From Paenacidovorax monticola (GTDB lineage Bacteria; Pseudomonadota; Gammaproteobacteria; Burkholderiales; Burkholderiaceae_C), in NCBI RefSeq assembly GCF_014489595.1, contig NZ_CP060790.1, positions 186,001-250,000 on the forward strand: 64,000 bases of DNA, given 5' to 3'. The position numbers and the translations under genes are program-made. Numbering within the stretch: the first letter of the stretch is position 1; every line of letters begins with the position of its first letter. The notes under the pieces were generated by a model, which saw only the letters and a program-made list of their open reading frames with translations, had not been told where the DNA came from and did not search any database. Shown here in pieces: positions 1 to 9,284 of the stretch.

Positions 1-1
1 G

Positions 2-463
2 GGCGCGAACGGCGCGCTCTACCACGACCCCGCCAAGCGCATCCTGCTCAAGCCCGAGGCCGTGTGGGAGATCGAGCGCGGCCTGGCCCTGCCGGCCATG
101 GCCGTGTACGACGCGACGCGCGTGCGCTCGGCCTGGTACGAGGCGCTGCGCGGGCTGTTCGCGTCCTTCGACTTCCTGGTGCTGCCTGCGGCGCAGGTTT
201 TTCCGTTCGATGCCACGCTCGACTGGCCGCACACCGTGGGCGGGCGCGACATGGATACCTACCACCGCTGGATGCAGGCCGTGGTGCCTGCCACCATGGC
301 CGGCCTGCCCGCGCTCGCGGCGCCCGCAGGCTTCGCGCGGGGGCTGCCCGCGGGCCTGCAGATCATCGGCCCCGCACAGGCCGACCTGGCCGTGCTGCAG
401 ATTGGCCATGCCTACGACCAGGCCAGCGGCTACGCGCTGGTGCGCAGCCCGCTGCTGGGCTGA
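2..463 (+). CDS. Amidase family protein, C-terminal part (5' end outside window)
   Basis: The reading frame is already open at base 2 and closes with TGA at 461-463, so only about 153 C-terminal residues are present. They resemble the end of amidase-signature (GatA-like) hydrolases: a segment on a presumed active-site loop (FDFLVLPAAQVFPFD), then TMAGLPALAAPAGF and the typical closing GLPAGLQIIGP. These enzymes hydrolyse amides with a Ser-cisSer-Lys triad, which lies in the missing N-terminal part, so activity cannot be judged. A Bug-type receptor follows 57 bp downstream on the same strand; this pairing is common in Comamonadaceae and suggests uptake of the amidase substrate. The substrate is unknown. 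Confidence 0.8.
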   Translation, partial: GANGALYHDPAKRILLKPEAVWEIERGLALPAMAVYDATRVRSAWYEALRGLFASFDFLVLPAAQVFPFDATLDWPHTVGGRDMDTYHRWMQAVVPATMAGLPALAAPAGFARGLPAGLQIIGPAQADLAVLQIGHAYDQASGYALVRSPLLG

Positions 464-520
464 GCGGGCCCGGCCCACCGTCTTTCGTTCCCTCCTCCCA
501 CTCTCCCGGAGATCCGTGCC

Positions 521-1501
521 ATGGCCTTGTCCCGTTCCCGCTTCCTGTCCTGCCTGACGGCCGGTGCGCTGGCACTCGCCGCGCCGGCCGCCTTCGCGCA
601 AACCTATCCCGACCGGCCGATCAAGCTGGTCGTACCCTTCGCACCCGGAGGCGCCACGGACATCCTGGGCCGGCTGCTGGCTACGGCGTTGTCCGACAAG
701 CTGGGGCAGCCGCTCGTCGTCGAGAACCGGCCGGGCGCGGGCACCGTGGTGGCCGGGGGGATGGTCGCCAAGGCGCCCGCCGATGGCTATACGCTGTTCC
801 TGGGGGCCAGCACCACGCTCACGCTCAACCCGGCCATCCGCGCCTCGCTGCCCTACGACCCGCTGCGCAGCTTCACGCCGCTGGGCCTCGTGGCCGACAT
901 GGGGCTGGTGCTCGTGGCGCACAACGACACGCCCGGCCGCACACTGCAGGAATTCGTGGCGCTCTCCAAGGCGGCTCCTGACAAGTTCTCGTATGGCTCG
1001 TACGGCACGGGCTCGTCGGTGCATTTCGGGGGCGAGATGCTCAAGTCCGCCACGGGCATGCGCATGATGCATGTACCGTTCAACGGCAGCTCGCCCAATC
1101 TCACCGCGCTCATGGGCGGGCAGGTGCAGGTGGCGGTGGACACGGTGGTGGCCACCACGCCGCTCATCAAGGCCGGCAAGATCCGCCCCATCGCGGCCCT
1201 GGGCGCACAGCGCCTGGCGCTGCTGCCGCAGGTGCCCACGGTGGCCGAAAGCGGCTACCCGGGCTTCAACATGGATACCTGGTTCGCTTTCCTCGCGCCT
1301 GCCGGGCTGCCCGCGCCCGTGCAGAAGAAGCTCGAAAAGGCCCTGGGCGACGTGATGGCCGATCCCGCGCTGCGCAAGAAGCTCGTGGACATCGGCCTGT
1401 CGCCCGCATGGGGGCCGGGCAGCGCGCTGCAGGAGCGTATCGAGCGCGAACTGCCGCAGATGCGCGCCGTGGCTGCGCGCGCGGACATCCGCGTGGACTG
1501 A
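521..1501 (+). CDS. Bug family tripartite tricarboxylate transporter substrate-binding protein
   Basis: A 326-residue periplasmic solute receptor of the Bug (BctC-like) family. Residues 1-26 form a signal peptide ending AAFAQ. The mature part opens with the family pattern YPDRPIKLVVPFAPGGATDI, followed by ENRPGAG and the GYTLFLGAS segment. Length matches the family. Bug proteins bind carboxylates or related small ligands, but the TctA/TctB membrane subunits are not in the window, as is usual for these amplified orphan receptors. It follows the amidase fragment and may serve the same substrate (inference). Confidence 0.9.
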   Translation: MALSRSRFLSCLTAGALALAAPAAFAQTYPDRPIKLVVPFAPGGATDILGRLLATALSDKLGQPLVVENRPGAGTVVAGGMVAKAPADGYTLFLGASTTLTLNPAIRASLPYDPLRSFTPLGLVADMGLVLVAHNDTPGRTLQEFVALSKAAPDKFSYGSYGTGSSVHFGGEMLKSATGMRMMHVPFNGSSPNLTALMGGQVQVAVDTVVATTPLIKAGKIRPIAALGAQRLALLPQVPTVAESGYPGFNMDTWFAFLAPAGLPAPVQKKLEKALGDVMADPALRKKLVDIGLSPAWGPGSALQERIERELPQMRAVAARADIRVD

Positions 1502-1506
1502 GCGCC

Positions 1507-1977
1507 TCAGCGCACGGGCATGCAGACCCAGCAGCTGAACGCGCCCGTGGCGGGGTCGATGGCGAAGTCCTCGTCGTAGACCTCCACGCCGGCGCGCGCG
1601 TCGGCCTGCAGGCCGCTTGCGGGCAGCCACTGGCCGTAGAGCCACTCCCACACGGCACCGATCTGCCGGCCGGGTCCCGTGAAGCGGGCGCAGGCATAGC
1701 GCCCGCCGGCGAACGGCTGCACGCCGACATCGCCCTGCGGCGCGAACGCGGCATCCACGGGCACGCACGCGTCGTAGCGGCACTGCGCCGCGGGCGTGGC
1801 GCCAGGGTCGTCGTGGCTGATGCCGTAGAACTTGGGCCGGGGCTGCATGAGCCCCCGGGCCTCGCACCAGGCCCCCAGGCGCTCCCAGGCCTGCGAGATG
1901 CCTGGCGCACCGTAAGGGCCCGTATGGCGCAGGTAGGCCAGGCGCAGGGCGGGAAGGGTGCGGATCTCTACATGCAT
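1507..1977 (-). CDS. GyrI-like / effector-binding domain protein
   Basis: A 156-residue stand-alone GyrI-like (AraC C-terminal effector-binding) domain. It opens with a beta strand carrying LPALRLAYLRHTGPY, the usual start of this fold, and contains GDVGVQPFAGGRYACARFTGP and a terminal DEDFAIDPATG segment. There is no DNA-binding domain. Family members bind small molecules; some hydrolyse cyclopropanoid compounds or inhibit gyrase, but no specific role can be assigned here. The start at 1977 was chosen because the fold begins there; an upstream in-frame start at 2103 would add 42 Arg-rich residues. It converges on the Bug gene, with stop codons 5 bp apart. A second, different GyrI-like gene lies at 47639-48247. 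Confidence 0.8.
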   Translation of the reverse strand: MHVEIRTLPALRLAYLRHTGPYGAPGISQAWERLGAWCEARGLMQPRPKFYGISHDDPGATPAAQCRYDACVPVDAAFAPQGDVGVQPFAGGRYACARFTGPGRQIGAVWEWLYGQWLPASGLQADARAGVEVYDEDFAIDPATGAFSCWVCMPVR

Positions 1978-2133
1978 GGCGGCGGCTCCTGTGGGGGTTG
2001 TGCGTCCGGTCCCGGACTGTAGCGCGACCCGCGCGCGCCGGGGGCATGTGCAGAGCGCAGGAAAGCTGCGGCGCGATTGGCGACAATGGGGGCTTCGCCG
2101 CATTCCTGGCGCCTACCCCGAGAGCCCCGACCC

Positions 2134-3330
2134 ATGCAATTCGCCGACCGTCTGAACAACGTAGAAACCTCCGCCATCCGCGAGCTGTTCAAGCTGCTGG
2201 GCAAGCCCGGCATCATCAGCTTCGCGGGCGGCTTCCCCGACAGCGCCATGTTCGACGTGGAAGGCATTCGCGAAGCGAGCCAGCGCGCGCTGAGCGAGGA
2301 GGCCGGCGCCGCGCTGCAGTACGGCGCTACCGAGGGCTACCAGCCGCTGCGCGAGCAGCTCTCGGCCTTCATGGCCACCAAGGGTGCGAAGGACGTGGCG
2401 CCCGAGCAGCTCATCGTCACCACGGGCAGCCAGCAGGCGCTGGACCTGCTGGGCAAGACGCTCATCAGCCCCGGCGACAAGGTGATCGTCGAAGGCCCCA
2501 CCTTCCTGGCCACCATCCAGTGCTTCCGCCTCTACGGCGCCGAGCTCATCAGCGCGCCCATCGATGGCAATGGCGTGAAGACCGACGAGCTGGAAAGGCT
2601 GATCGCCGAGCACAAGCCGAAGTTCGTCTACCTGATCCCCACGTTCGGCAATCCCAGCGGCGCCATGCTGAGCCTCGAGCGCCGCAAGAAGGTGCTGGAG
2701 CTGGCCGTGAAGTACCAGACGCTGATCGTCGAGGACGACCCCTACGGCGACCTGTATTTCGGCGAGGCGCCCCCGCCCAGCCTGCTCGCGCTTTCGCCCC
2801 AGGTGCCGGGCAGCCGCGACCTGCTGGCCCACTGTGGCAGCCTGAGCAAGGTCCTCTCGCCCGGCCTGCGCGTGGGCTGGCTCATCGCGCCGGCCGAGCT
2901 GCTGGCCAAGGCCACGATGTGCAAGCAGTTCAGCGACGCGCACACCAGCACATTCGCCCAGGCCACGGCCGCGCAGTACCTCAAGGCGGGCCGCATGCCC
3001 GGCACGCTGGCGCATGTGCGCCAGGTGTACGCCGAGCGCGCCCGGGCGATGGGCGATGCGCTGCGCAAGGAGCTGGGCGCGGCCGCCGAGTTCGTGCAGC
3101 CCCAGGGCGGGCTGTTCGTGTGGGCGCGCCTCACGGGCGCGAACGGCGCGGTGGCCGACGGCAACGTGCTCGCCAAGCGCGCCATCGAGAAGGGCGTGGC
3201 CTTCGTGCCGGGCACCCCGTTCTTCTGCGCCAACCCCGACCATGCCACGCTGCGCCTGTCGTTCGCCACGGCCGGCGTGGACAAGATCCAGGAAGGCGTG
3301 GCGCGCCTGGGCCAGGCGGTGGCGGGCTGA
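2134..3330 (+). CDS. PLP-dependent aminotransferase, 2-aminoadipate/aromatic type
   Basis: A 398-residue fold-type I class I/II aminotransferase without a GntR domain. Landmarks are ISFAGGFPDSAMF near the N-terminus, YGATEGYQPLREQL, the cofactor region TTGSQQALDLLGK, IPTFGNPSG, VEDDPYGDLYF with the PLP-N1 Asp, and the Schiff-base lysine in SLSKVLSPGLRVGW. This pattern is typical of LysN/2-aminoadipate and other broad amino-acid transaminases; the exact substrate is not determined. The ATG at 2134 was preferred to one at 2077 because homology begins at MQFADRL. slyX follows 5 bp downstream, so the two are probably cotranscribed. Confidence 0.87.
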   Translation: MQFADRLNNVETSAIRELFKLLGKPGIISFAGGFPDSAMFDVEGIREASQRALSEEAGAALQYGATEGYQPLREQLSAFMATKGAKDVAPEQLIVTTGSQQALDLLGKTLISPGDKVIVEGPTFLATIQCFRLYGAELISAPIDGNGVKTDELERLIAEHKPKFVYLIPTFGNPSGAMLSLERRKKVLELAVKYQTLIVEDDPYGDLYFGEAPPPSLLALSPQVPGSRDLLAHCGSLSKVLSPGLRVGWLIAPAELLAKATMCKQFSDAHTSTFAQATAAQYLKAGRMPGTLAHVRQVYAERARAMGDALRKELGAAAEFVQPQGGLFVWARLTGANGAVADGNVLAKRAIEKGVAFVPGTPFFCANPDHATLRLSFATAGVDKIQEGVARLGQAVAG

Positions 3331-3335
3331 GCGCC

Positions 3336-3551
3336 ATGGTCAGCCAGCGTCTCGAAGAGCGCCTGGAGGCGCTGGAGGTCAAGGCCGCCTTCACCGAGGA
3401 CTTGCTCGACCAGCTCAACCTCACCATCTACCGCCAGCAACAGCAGATCGAGCAACTGCAGAGCGAGGTGGTGCAGCTGCGCCAGCAGGCGCCCGAGGGC
3501 GGCGGCGCCCCGGTGCGCAGCCTGCGCGACGAGCTGCCCCCGCACTACTGA
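3336..3551 (+). CDS. slyX: SlyX family protein
   Basis: A 71-residue protein that is almost entirely a predicted coiled coil (ERLEALEVKAAFTEDLLDQL, then IYRQQQQIEQLQSEVVQLRQ) and ends with the family signature DELPPHY. SlyX proteins are widespread in proteobacteria, but their biochemical role is unsettled. The gene starts 5 bp after the aminotransferase stop and converges on the DEAD-box helicase gene with a 22 bp gap. Confidence 0.9.
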   Translation: MVSQRLEERLEALEVKAAFTEDLLDQLNLTIYRQQQQIEQLQSEVVQLRQQAPEGGGAPVRSLRDELPPHY

Positions 3552-3573
3552 GCCGGGGCAGCGCCCAGGGCCT

Positions 3574-4833
3574 TCAGGGCGAGGGCTTGGCCGCCGCGGC
3601 GGCCTGCGCGGCAGCGCGCAGCTTGTCCTTCTTGCTGGGGCGCTTGCCCTTGATGCCGCCGGGGCCCGGCGCGGCCGTGGGGGCAGGGAGCTGCTCCGTG
3701 GGCTCGAAGCCCGCGATCTGCTCGCGCGGCAGGGCGAGGCGCTGGCGTTTCTCGATCAATGCGAAATGGGCCTCGGTGGCCGCGCTCACGAAGCTCACGG
3801 CCAGGCCGCTCGCGCCCGCACGGCCCGTGCGGCCGATACGGTGCACGTAGTCCACCGGCGAGCGCGGCAGGTCGTAGTTCACCACCACGGGCAACTGGGC
3901 GATGTCGATGCCGCGCGAGGCCAAGTCGGTGGTCACCACCACGTCCCAGCGCTCCTCCTTGAATTCCCGCAGTACCTGGGTGCGCGCGCCCTGGCTCAGG
4001 CCGCCGTGCAGGGGCGTGGCGAAGATGCCGCGCTGGTACAGCTTCTCGGCCACATGCTCGGCGGCGTACTGGGTCGCCACGAAGACCAGCACCCGCTTCC
4101 AGCCCTGTTCCTGCACCAGGTGGCGCAGCAGCTCGGTGCGGCGCCGCGCATCCACCTGCAGCACGCGCTGCACGATGGCGGACGCGCTGGCCTCGGTGGC
4201 GGGCACCGAGACGCGCGTGGGCGCGTGCAGCAGGCCCTCGGCCAGGGCCTGCACGCCGGGGGGGAATGTGGCCGAAAAGAACAGGTTCTGCCGCGCGGCC
4301 GGCAACTGGGCCAGCACGCGCTGCAGTTCCTCCGCGAAGCCCAGGTCGAGCAGGCGGTCGGCCTCGTCGAGCACCAGCATGCGCACCGACGACAGCCGCA
4401 GCGCGTTGTGCTCCACGAGGTCGAGCAGCCGCCCCGGCGTGGCCACCACCACGTCGGCGCCGCCGCGCAGGCCCATCATCTGCGGATTGATCGACACGCC
4501 GCCGAACACCACCGCTACCTTGGGCGGGTGTGGCAGGCGCTGGGCCAGCGCGCGCAGCACCTCGCCGACCTGGGCCGCGAGTTCGCGCGTGGGCACCAGC
4601 ACCAGCGCGCGCACGCGCCGGGGCGTATACGCCGTGCCGCCCTGCAGGCGTTGCAGCAGGGGCAGGGCGAAAGCCGCCGTCTTGCCCGAGCCGGTCTGCG
4701 CGGCCGCGAGCAGGTCGGCCCCGCCCAGCACGGCCGGAATGGCCTGGGCCTGGATCGGCGTGGGCGTGGCGAAGCCCTGCGCGCTGGCGGCCTGCGCCAG
4801 CGCGGGGGAGAGTCCAAGGGAAATGAAAGGCAT
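3574..4833 (-). CDS. rhlE: DEAD-box ATP-dependent RNA helicase, RhlE-like
   Basis: A 419-residue superfamily 2 RNA helicase with all motifs in order: Q motif (FATPTPIQAQAIP), Walker A AAQTGSGKT, PTREL, GG, TPGR, DEAD, SAT, then the C-terminal RecA domain with TTDLASRGID and HRIGRTGRAG. A short basic, Ala/Lys-rich tail (KGKRPSKKDK) follows, as in RhlE-type proteins of ribosome assembly and cold adaptation. The start at 4833 was chosen because MPFISLGLSP begins the conserved region; an upstream in-frame ATG at 4974 would add 47 unrelated residues and overlap the divergent reductase start. Confidence 0.9.
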   Translation of the reverse strand: MPFISLGLSPALAQAASAQGFATPTPIQAQAIPAVLGGADLLAAAQTGSGKTAAFALPLLQRLQGGTAYTPRRVRALVLVPTRELAAQVGEVLRALAQRLPHPPKVAVVFGGVSINPQMMGLRGGADVVVATPGRLLDLVEHNALRLSSVRMLVLDEADRLLDLGFAEELQRVLAQLPAARQNLFFSATFPPGVQALAEGLLHAPTRVSVPATEASASAIVQRVLQVDARRRTELLRHLVQEQGWKRVLVFVATQYAAEHVAEKLYQRGIFATPLHGGLSQGARTQVLREFKEERWDVVVTTDLASRGIDIAQLPVVVNYDLPRSPVDYVHRIGRTGRAGASGLAVSFVSAATEAHFALIEKRQRLALPREQIAGFEPTEQLPAPTAAPGPGGIKGKRPSKKDKLRAAAQAAAAAKPSP

Positions 4834-4972
4834 GGGGAGGGCGCGGGCGCTGCAGGGCTGGGTAGGGGACTGTACCGTGAACCCTGTGCGGCCGGTTTCT
4901 TTTCCCCATAATGGCCGCTGCTCGGCGGCATGGTTCCTGCATGCTGTGGCGTTCGTTCTTCTGGAGTTTTCC

Positions 4973-5977
<1,005 letters not shown>

Positions 5978-6029
5978 GGGGATAATCGGCGCCCCGCCAT
6001 CCCGGCACGTGCCCCTGAAGATCCCTGCC

Positions 6030-6491
6030 ATGAGCGTCGCCCTCGATTCCTCCGCCATCACCCACGGCATCCAGCTCGCGGTGGCGCCGGTGTTCCTGCT
6101 CACCGCCGTGTCCGGCATGATCGGCGCCGTGGCCGGGCGGCTCGCGCGCATCATCGACCGCGCGCGCATCGTCGAGGACAAGGCCCGCGCCAGCAGCGAT
6201 CCGGAGCTGCTCCAGCGTTCCTACGCCGAACTCGCCACGCTGCGCACGCGCGGGCGCATGGCCAACGTCTGCATCGGCCTGCTCACGCTCTGCGCCTTTC
6301 TGATCGGGCTCACCATCATCCTGCTGTTCCTGGGCGAGATCATGGGCCTGCAGGCCGCGCGCATGGCCGTGGCGGGCTTTCTCGCGGGGGTGGTGTCGTT
6401 CCTGCTGGCCCTGGTGTTCTTTCTCACCGAGACCGTGATGGCCACGCGATTGCTCGACTTCCACATGCTCCAGCAGCCGCCGCGCGGCTGA
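6030..6491 (+). CDS. DUF2721 family membrane protein
   Basis: A 153-residue integral membrane protein with three predicted hydrophobic helices: one near residues 15-35 (VAPVFLLTAVSGMIGAVAG) and a tandem pair after the cytosolic linker (VCIGLLTLCAFLIGLTIILL and AGVVSFLLALVFFLTE). The linker RLARIIDRARIVED is characteristic of DUF2721. Function is unknown. The start at ATG 6030 was chosen over 6009, which would add seven residues. It is followed 8 bp later by the DUF3820 gene. Confidence 0.8.
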   Translation: MSVALDSSAITHGIQLAVAPVFLLTAVSGMIGAVAGRLARIIDRARIVEDKARASSDPELLQRSYAELATLRTRGRMANVCIGLLTLCAFLIGLTIILLFLGEIMGLQAARMAVAGFLAGVVSFLLALVFFLTETVMATRLLDFHMLQQPPRG

Positions 6492-6499
6492 GCCCCGCC

Positions 6500-6718
6500 A
6501 TGGACCCCGAGCTGCTGCGCCGCCTGGTAACCACCGAAATGCCCTACGGCAAGTACAAGGGGCGCCTGATCGCGGACCTGCCGGGCAACTACCTCGCCTG
6601 GTTCGCGCGCGAGGGCTTTCCGCGCGGCGACCTGGGGCGGTTGCTGGCGCTCATGCACGAGATCGACCACAACGGGCTGGGGGAACTGCTGGCGCCGCTG
6701 CGCAGCGTGCGCAGGTAG
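6500..6718 (+). CDS. DUF3820 family protein
   Basis: A 72-residue protein with the DUF3820 signature MPYGKYKGRLIADLPGNYLAW and a Gly-Phe-Pro turn before a helical tail. Members of this small conserved family are annotated as putative quorum-sensing-regulated virulence factors; the fold resembles exonuclease-associated domains, but no activity is established. It is cotranscribed with the DUF2721 gene. Its stop (6716-6718) directly abuts the stop of the convergent haemoglobin gene. Confidence 0.85.
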   Translation: MDPELLRRLVTTEMPYGKYKGRLIADLPGNYLAWFAREGFPRGDLGRLLALMHEIDHNGLGELLAPLRSVRR

Positions 6719-7134
6719 TCAATGCGCCGGGTGCGCGTGCGCCTCGGCGAAGTCCGGCAGCTGGCCGAAAAGACCCCGGAAGAGATTACGCGCCATGCCG
6801 TGGGCCAAGACCTGCAGTTCGCGCGCGGTCTCGGGCGCGAAGAGGCGGCTGGTGTGCTCTGCCCACAGGCGCACCCAGGCCGCGAAGTGCGCGGGCGTGA
6901 CGCCTTCGAGCGCCATGTGCTTGCCGAACACGTCGCCGCGGTAGCTACGCGTGCCCAAGGCCACGGTGCTCCAGAACTCCACCATGCGCGCGAGGTGCGC
7001 GTCCCAGTGCGCGCCGATGGCGCGCTCGAACACGGGCCCAGCAGCGGGTCGGCGCGCACGTCGGCGTAGAAGCCGTGGACCAGCGTGGCCAGGCTCTCGC
7101 GCGTGGGGAGCGTGGGCCGGGGCCTGTCCGTCAT
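6719..7134 (-). CDS. Group III truncated haemoglobin (one frameshift as sequenced)
   Basis: A haem protein of the truncated-globin group III family, expected to bind O2/NO and help detoxify NO. The N-terminus (TDRPRPTLPTRESLATLVHGF, ADPLLGP) and the rest (FERAIGAHWDAHLARMVEFW, the proximal-His helix AHFAAWVRLW) lie in two frames. Adding one base to the GGG run at 7034-7036 joins them into 138 residues, the normal length. The start at 7134 overlaps the RIC stop as ATGA, so the two are translationally coupled; an alternative start is at 7140. With RIC and nsrR it forms an NO-response module. Confidence 0.8.
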
Positions 7135-7849
7135 TGGCATGAGCAGCCCGAGGGGGCGCAGCCGCCGGTGGTGGCCTGGGTTTCGAAGGCGGGGAACAGC
7201 ACGTTGTTCTCGAGGTGGATGTGTTGGATCAGGTCGTCGGTGAGCTGGCCGATGCCCGCATAGAGCGCGCGCCAGGTGTTGCAGGCGCCCTGGGGCGGCT
7301 GGGCATCGTTGGTGAGGCGTGCCAGCTCTTCGAGCGCGGCGCCATGGTCCGTGTGCTCGGTGCGCATCATAGCGATGGGCTGGCCCACGAAGGGGTGGCC
7401 GCCCGCCTTGAGCAGCGGGAACAGCACGGTCTCTTCCTTCTGCATGTGGGACAGCAGCTCGCCCTCCATGGCTTCCAGCGCGTCGGCCAGGCCGGCGGGC
7501 ACGGCCGGGTGGTCGCGGTGCACGGCCTCCACGCGGCGCGCCATGCGGATCAGCTCGGGCAACTGGGCGCGGTGCACGTCGTGGTAGCGCGAGAGGATGT
7601 GGTCGATGAGCTCGGCGGGGCCCCGGCCTGGGGTGCTTCGTCGGAGCGCTGCAGCGCCGAGAGCTCCTGCAGCACGGCCGCCAGATCCAGCCCCTTGTCG
7701 GCGGTAGCCTGGCGCAGGCTCACCTGGCCGCCGCAGCAGAAGTCGAGCTTGAGGCGGCGGAAGATGGCGGTGGCGCCGGGCAGTTGCACGGCGATCTGGC
7801 CGATGGCCTGGTCGGCATCTAGCGGGGTCTGGGGCAGGCGGGCGTTCAT
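7131..7849 (-). CDS. ytfE: Iron-sulfur cluster repair di-iron protein RIC/YtfE/ScdA (one frameshift as sequenced)
   Basis: RIC proteins repair Fe-S clusters damaged by NO or oxidants. The N-terminal ScdA-type domain carries LDFCCGGQVSLRQA. The C-terminal hemerythrin-like four-helix bundle shows di-iron ligands in HRDHPAVP, SHMQKEETVLFP, EHTDHGAALEEL and HLENNVLFPAFE. The two halves are in different frames; one extra base in the G4/C4 block at 7617-7624 joins them through AELIDHILSRYHDVHRAQLP, giving 239 residues, close to the family length. The C-terminus ends in a Cys-rich tail (GGCAPSGCSC), which is unusual. A promoter facing it contains an NsrR-like site, and the haemoglobin gene overlaps its stop. 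Confidence 0.85.
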
Positions 7850-7862
7850 GGCGGTTTCCTTA

Positions 7863-7885
7863 AAGATTCATTTCGTGTGAATATT
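7863..7885. promoter_or_regulatory. NsrR-like operator
   Basis: A 23-bp imperfect palindrome in the 90-bp gap between RIC and nsrR. The left arm, AAGATTCATTT, matches 10 of 11 positions of the known NsrR half-site AAGATGCATTT; the right arm, GTGTGAATATT, is weaker (6 of 11). The region is markedly AT-rich compared with the flanks. A further partial half-site (AAATGCAGAT) occurs about 12 bp further toward nsrR. Placement suggests NO-sensitive repression of RIC-haemoglobin, and perhaps autoregulation (inference). Confidence 0.6.
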
Positions 7886-7939
7886 TTATCGAAATAAAAT
7901 GCAGATGAAATACCTATTTTCTTGACCCAGGACAATGCC

Positions 7940-8414
7940 ATGCGCCTGACCCAATGGACCGACTACACGCTGCGCGTGCTCATGTACTGCGCCGCCTGCC
8001 AGGGGCGCGAGCATCCCGTGACGATCAGCGAGGTGGCCGAGGCGCACGGCATATCGCGCAGCCACCTGACCAAGATCGTGCAGGAACTGTCGGCACGGGG
8101 CCTGCTGGAGACCACGCGCGGGCGCGGCGGCGGCATGCGGCTTCTGAAGCCTGCCAGCGAGATCAGCCTGGGGCCGTGGTGCGCGCGACGGAGTCCGACT
8201 TCGACATGGTCGAGTGCTTCAACCCGGTGCTGAACGAATGCCGGCTCAGCAGCCACTGCCATCTCAAGGGGGTGCTGGGCCGGGCCACGCAGAGCTATCT
8301 GGCCGTGCTGGACGGCGTGACGCTAGCCGATCTGGTGCCGCAGGCCGCGCAGCCCCCTCGGGGGCGGTGCGCAAGCTGCGTCTGGTGCCGGGCCTGCCTT
8401 CGGCGCGGCTCTGA
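7940..8414 (+). CDS. nsrR: NO-sensing Rrf2 family repressor NsrR (two frameshifts as sequenced)
   Basis: The protein starts MRLTQWTDYTLRVLMYCA, the winged-helix N-terminus of NsrR, with recognition region ISRSHLTKIVQELS. The Fe-S-binding part, VECFNPVLNECRLSSHC, has the three cluster cysteines and is followed by LKGVLGRATQSYLAVLDGVTLADL. It lies one frame away; adding one G to the GGGG run at 8170-8173 joins them (EISLGAVVRATESDF). A second added base in the C5/G5 block at 8353-8364 gives a natural end at 8414 (158 residues); without it the frame runs into the convergent phnX. A TTG at 7922 is an alternative start. NsrR releases its targets when NO attacks its cluster. Confidence 0.85.
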
Positions 8415-8447
8415 GGCCGGGAGGCACCAATCTGCGGGGGCTTGGCG

Positions 8448-9279
8448 TCACGCCGCCGCGCCGGGGCGCTCGCCGCGCGCCAGGCGGGCGCGGATGTCTG
8501 CCACCACGGGCAGCAGCTCGGCCACGCCGTCGATCACGTAGTGCGCGCCGCCGCAGCGCAGCTCGGCCGCAGCCTCGGCGCGCAGGCGCTGCTGCTGGGC
8601 GGCGCCGAGTGCCTGCCATTCCTCCTGCGACAGCCCGAGCATGTTGCCCGTGGCGGCCAGTCCCACGGTCCAGCAGCCCACGGCCAGGCCCTCGTGCAGG
8701 CCGGGCACGGTGTCATCCACCTTGATGACGGCCTGGGGCGGCCAGACCTGCAGGTCCGACAGCGTGCGCACCATCATGAGCGGGCCGGGGCGCGCGCTGT
8801 CCATGTCGCCCGCGCACACGAGGTTGTCGGGCGCGTAGCCCTGCGCCGCGGCCAGCGGCACGAGCGCGTCCATGATGGGGCGGTTGTAGCCCGTGGTCGA
8901 TCCGATCTTGAGGCCCTGCGCGCGCAGCGCCTGCACGGTGGCGAGCGCGCCGGGGATCAGGGCCGCGTGGTGGCGCACGCTCTCGGCGTTCATGGGGTGA
9001 ATACGCGGTACAGCTCGTCGCAATCCGCATCGCTGAAGGCGCGGCCGTGCACGCGCAGCCATTCGGCCGCGATGCGCGGCGCATGGCCCAGGGCGTGGAT
9101 GTGGTCCCACTTGGCCAGGCCCATGGGCACGCGGGCCTCGGCGATGGCGATGGCCACGCCGTAGCGCTGGAACAGCTCGACGAAGGCAGCCATGGGCGCG
9201 CGGCTGCCGAAGTCGACGATGGTGCCGGCCCAGTCGAAGACGACGGCCTGCAGGGCGGGGTTCGGGTAGGGGACGTCAT
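8448..9279 (-). CDS. phnX: Phosphonoacetaldehyde hydrolase PhnX (two frameshifts as sequenced)
   Basis: A HAD-superfamily phosphonatase that cleaves phosphonoacetaldehyde to acetaldehyde and phosphate. Visible motifs are the nucleophile Asp in VVFDWAGTIVDFG, the Schiff-base Lys in MGLAKWDHIHAL, and in the C-terminal half SVRHHAALIPG, IGSTTGYN and VIKVDDTVPG. Two breaks are present. One base added to GGGG at 8994-8997 joins VFTP to MNAESV. One added to GGGG at 9269-9272 connects ATG 9279 to the conserved N-terminus (MTSPYPNPALQAVVFDW). Repaired length is 277 residues, as in the family, and the start then lies 5 bp after the preceding gene of the operon. Confidence 0.87.
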
Positions 9280-9284
9280 GGGAC

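Noticed and set aside
6719..8414. Genuine pseudogenisation of the NO-response module
   Set aside because: Apart from the one-base gaps, all catalytic and cluster-binding residues are intact and no nonsense or missense decay is seen.
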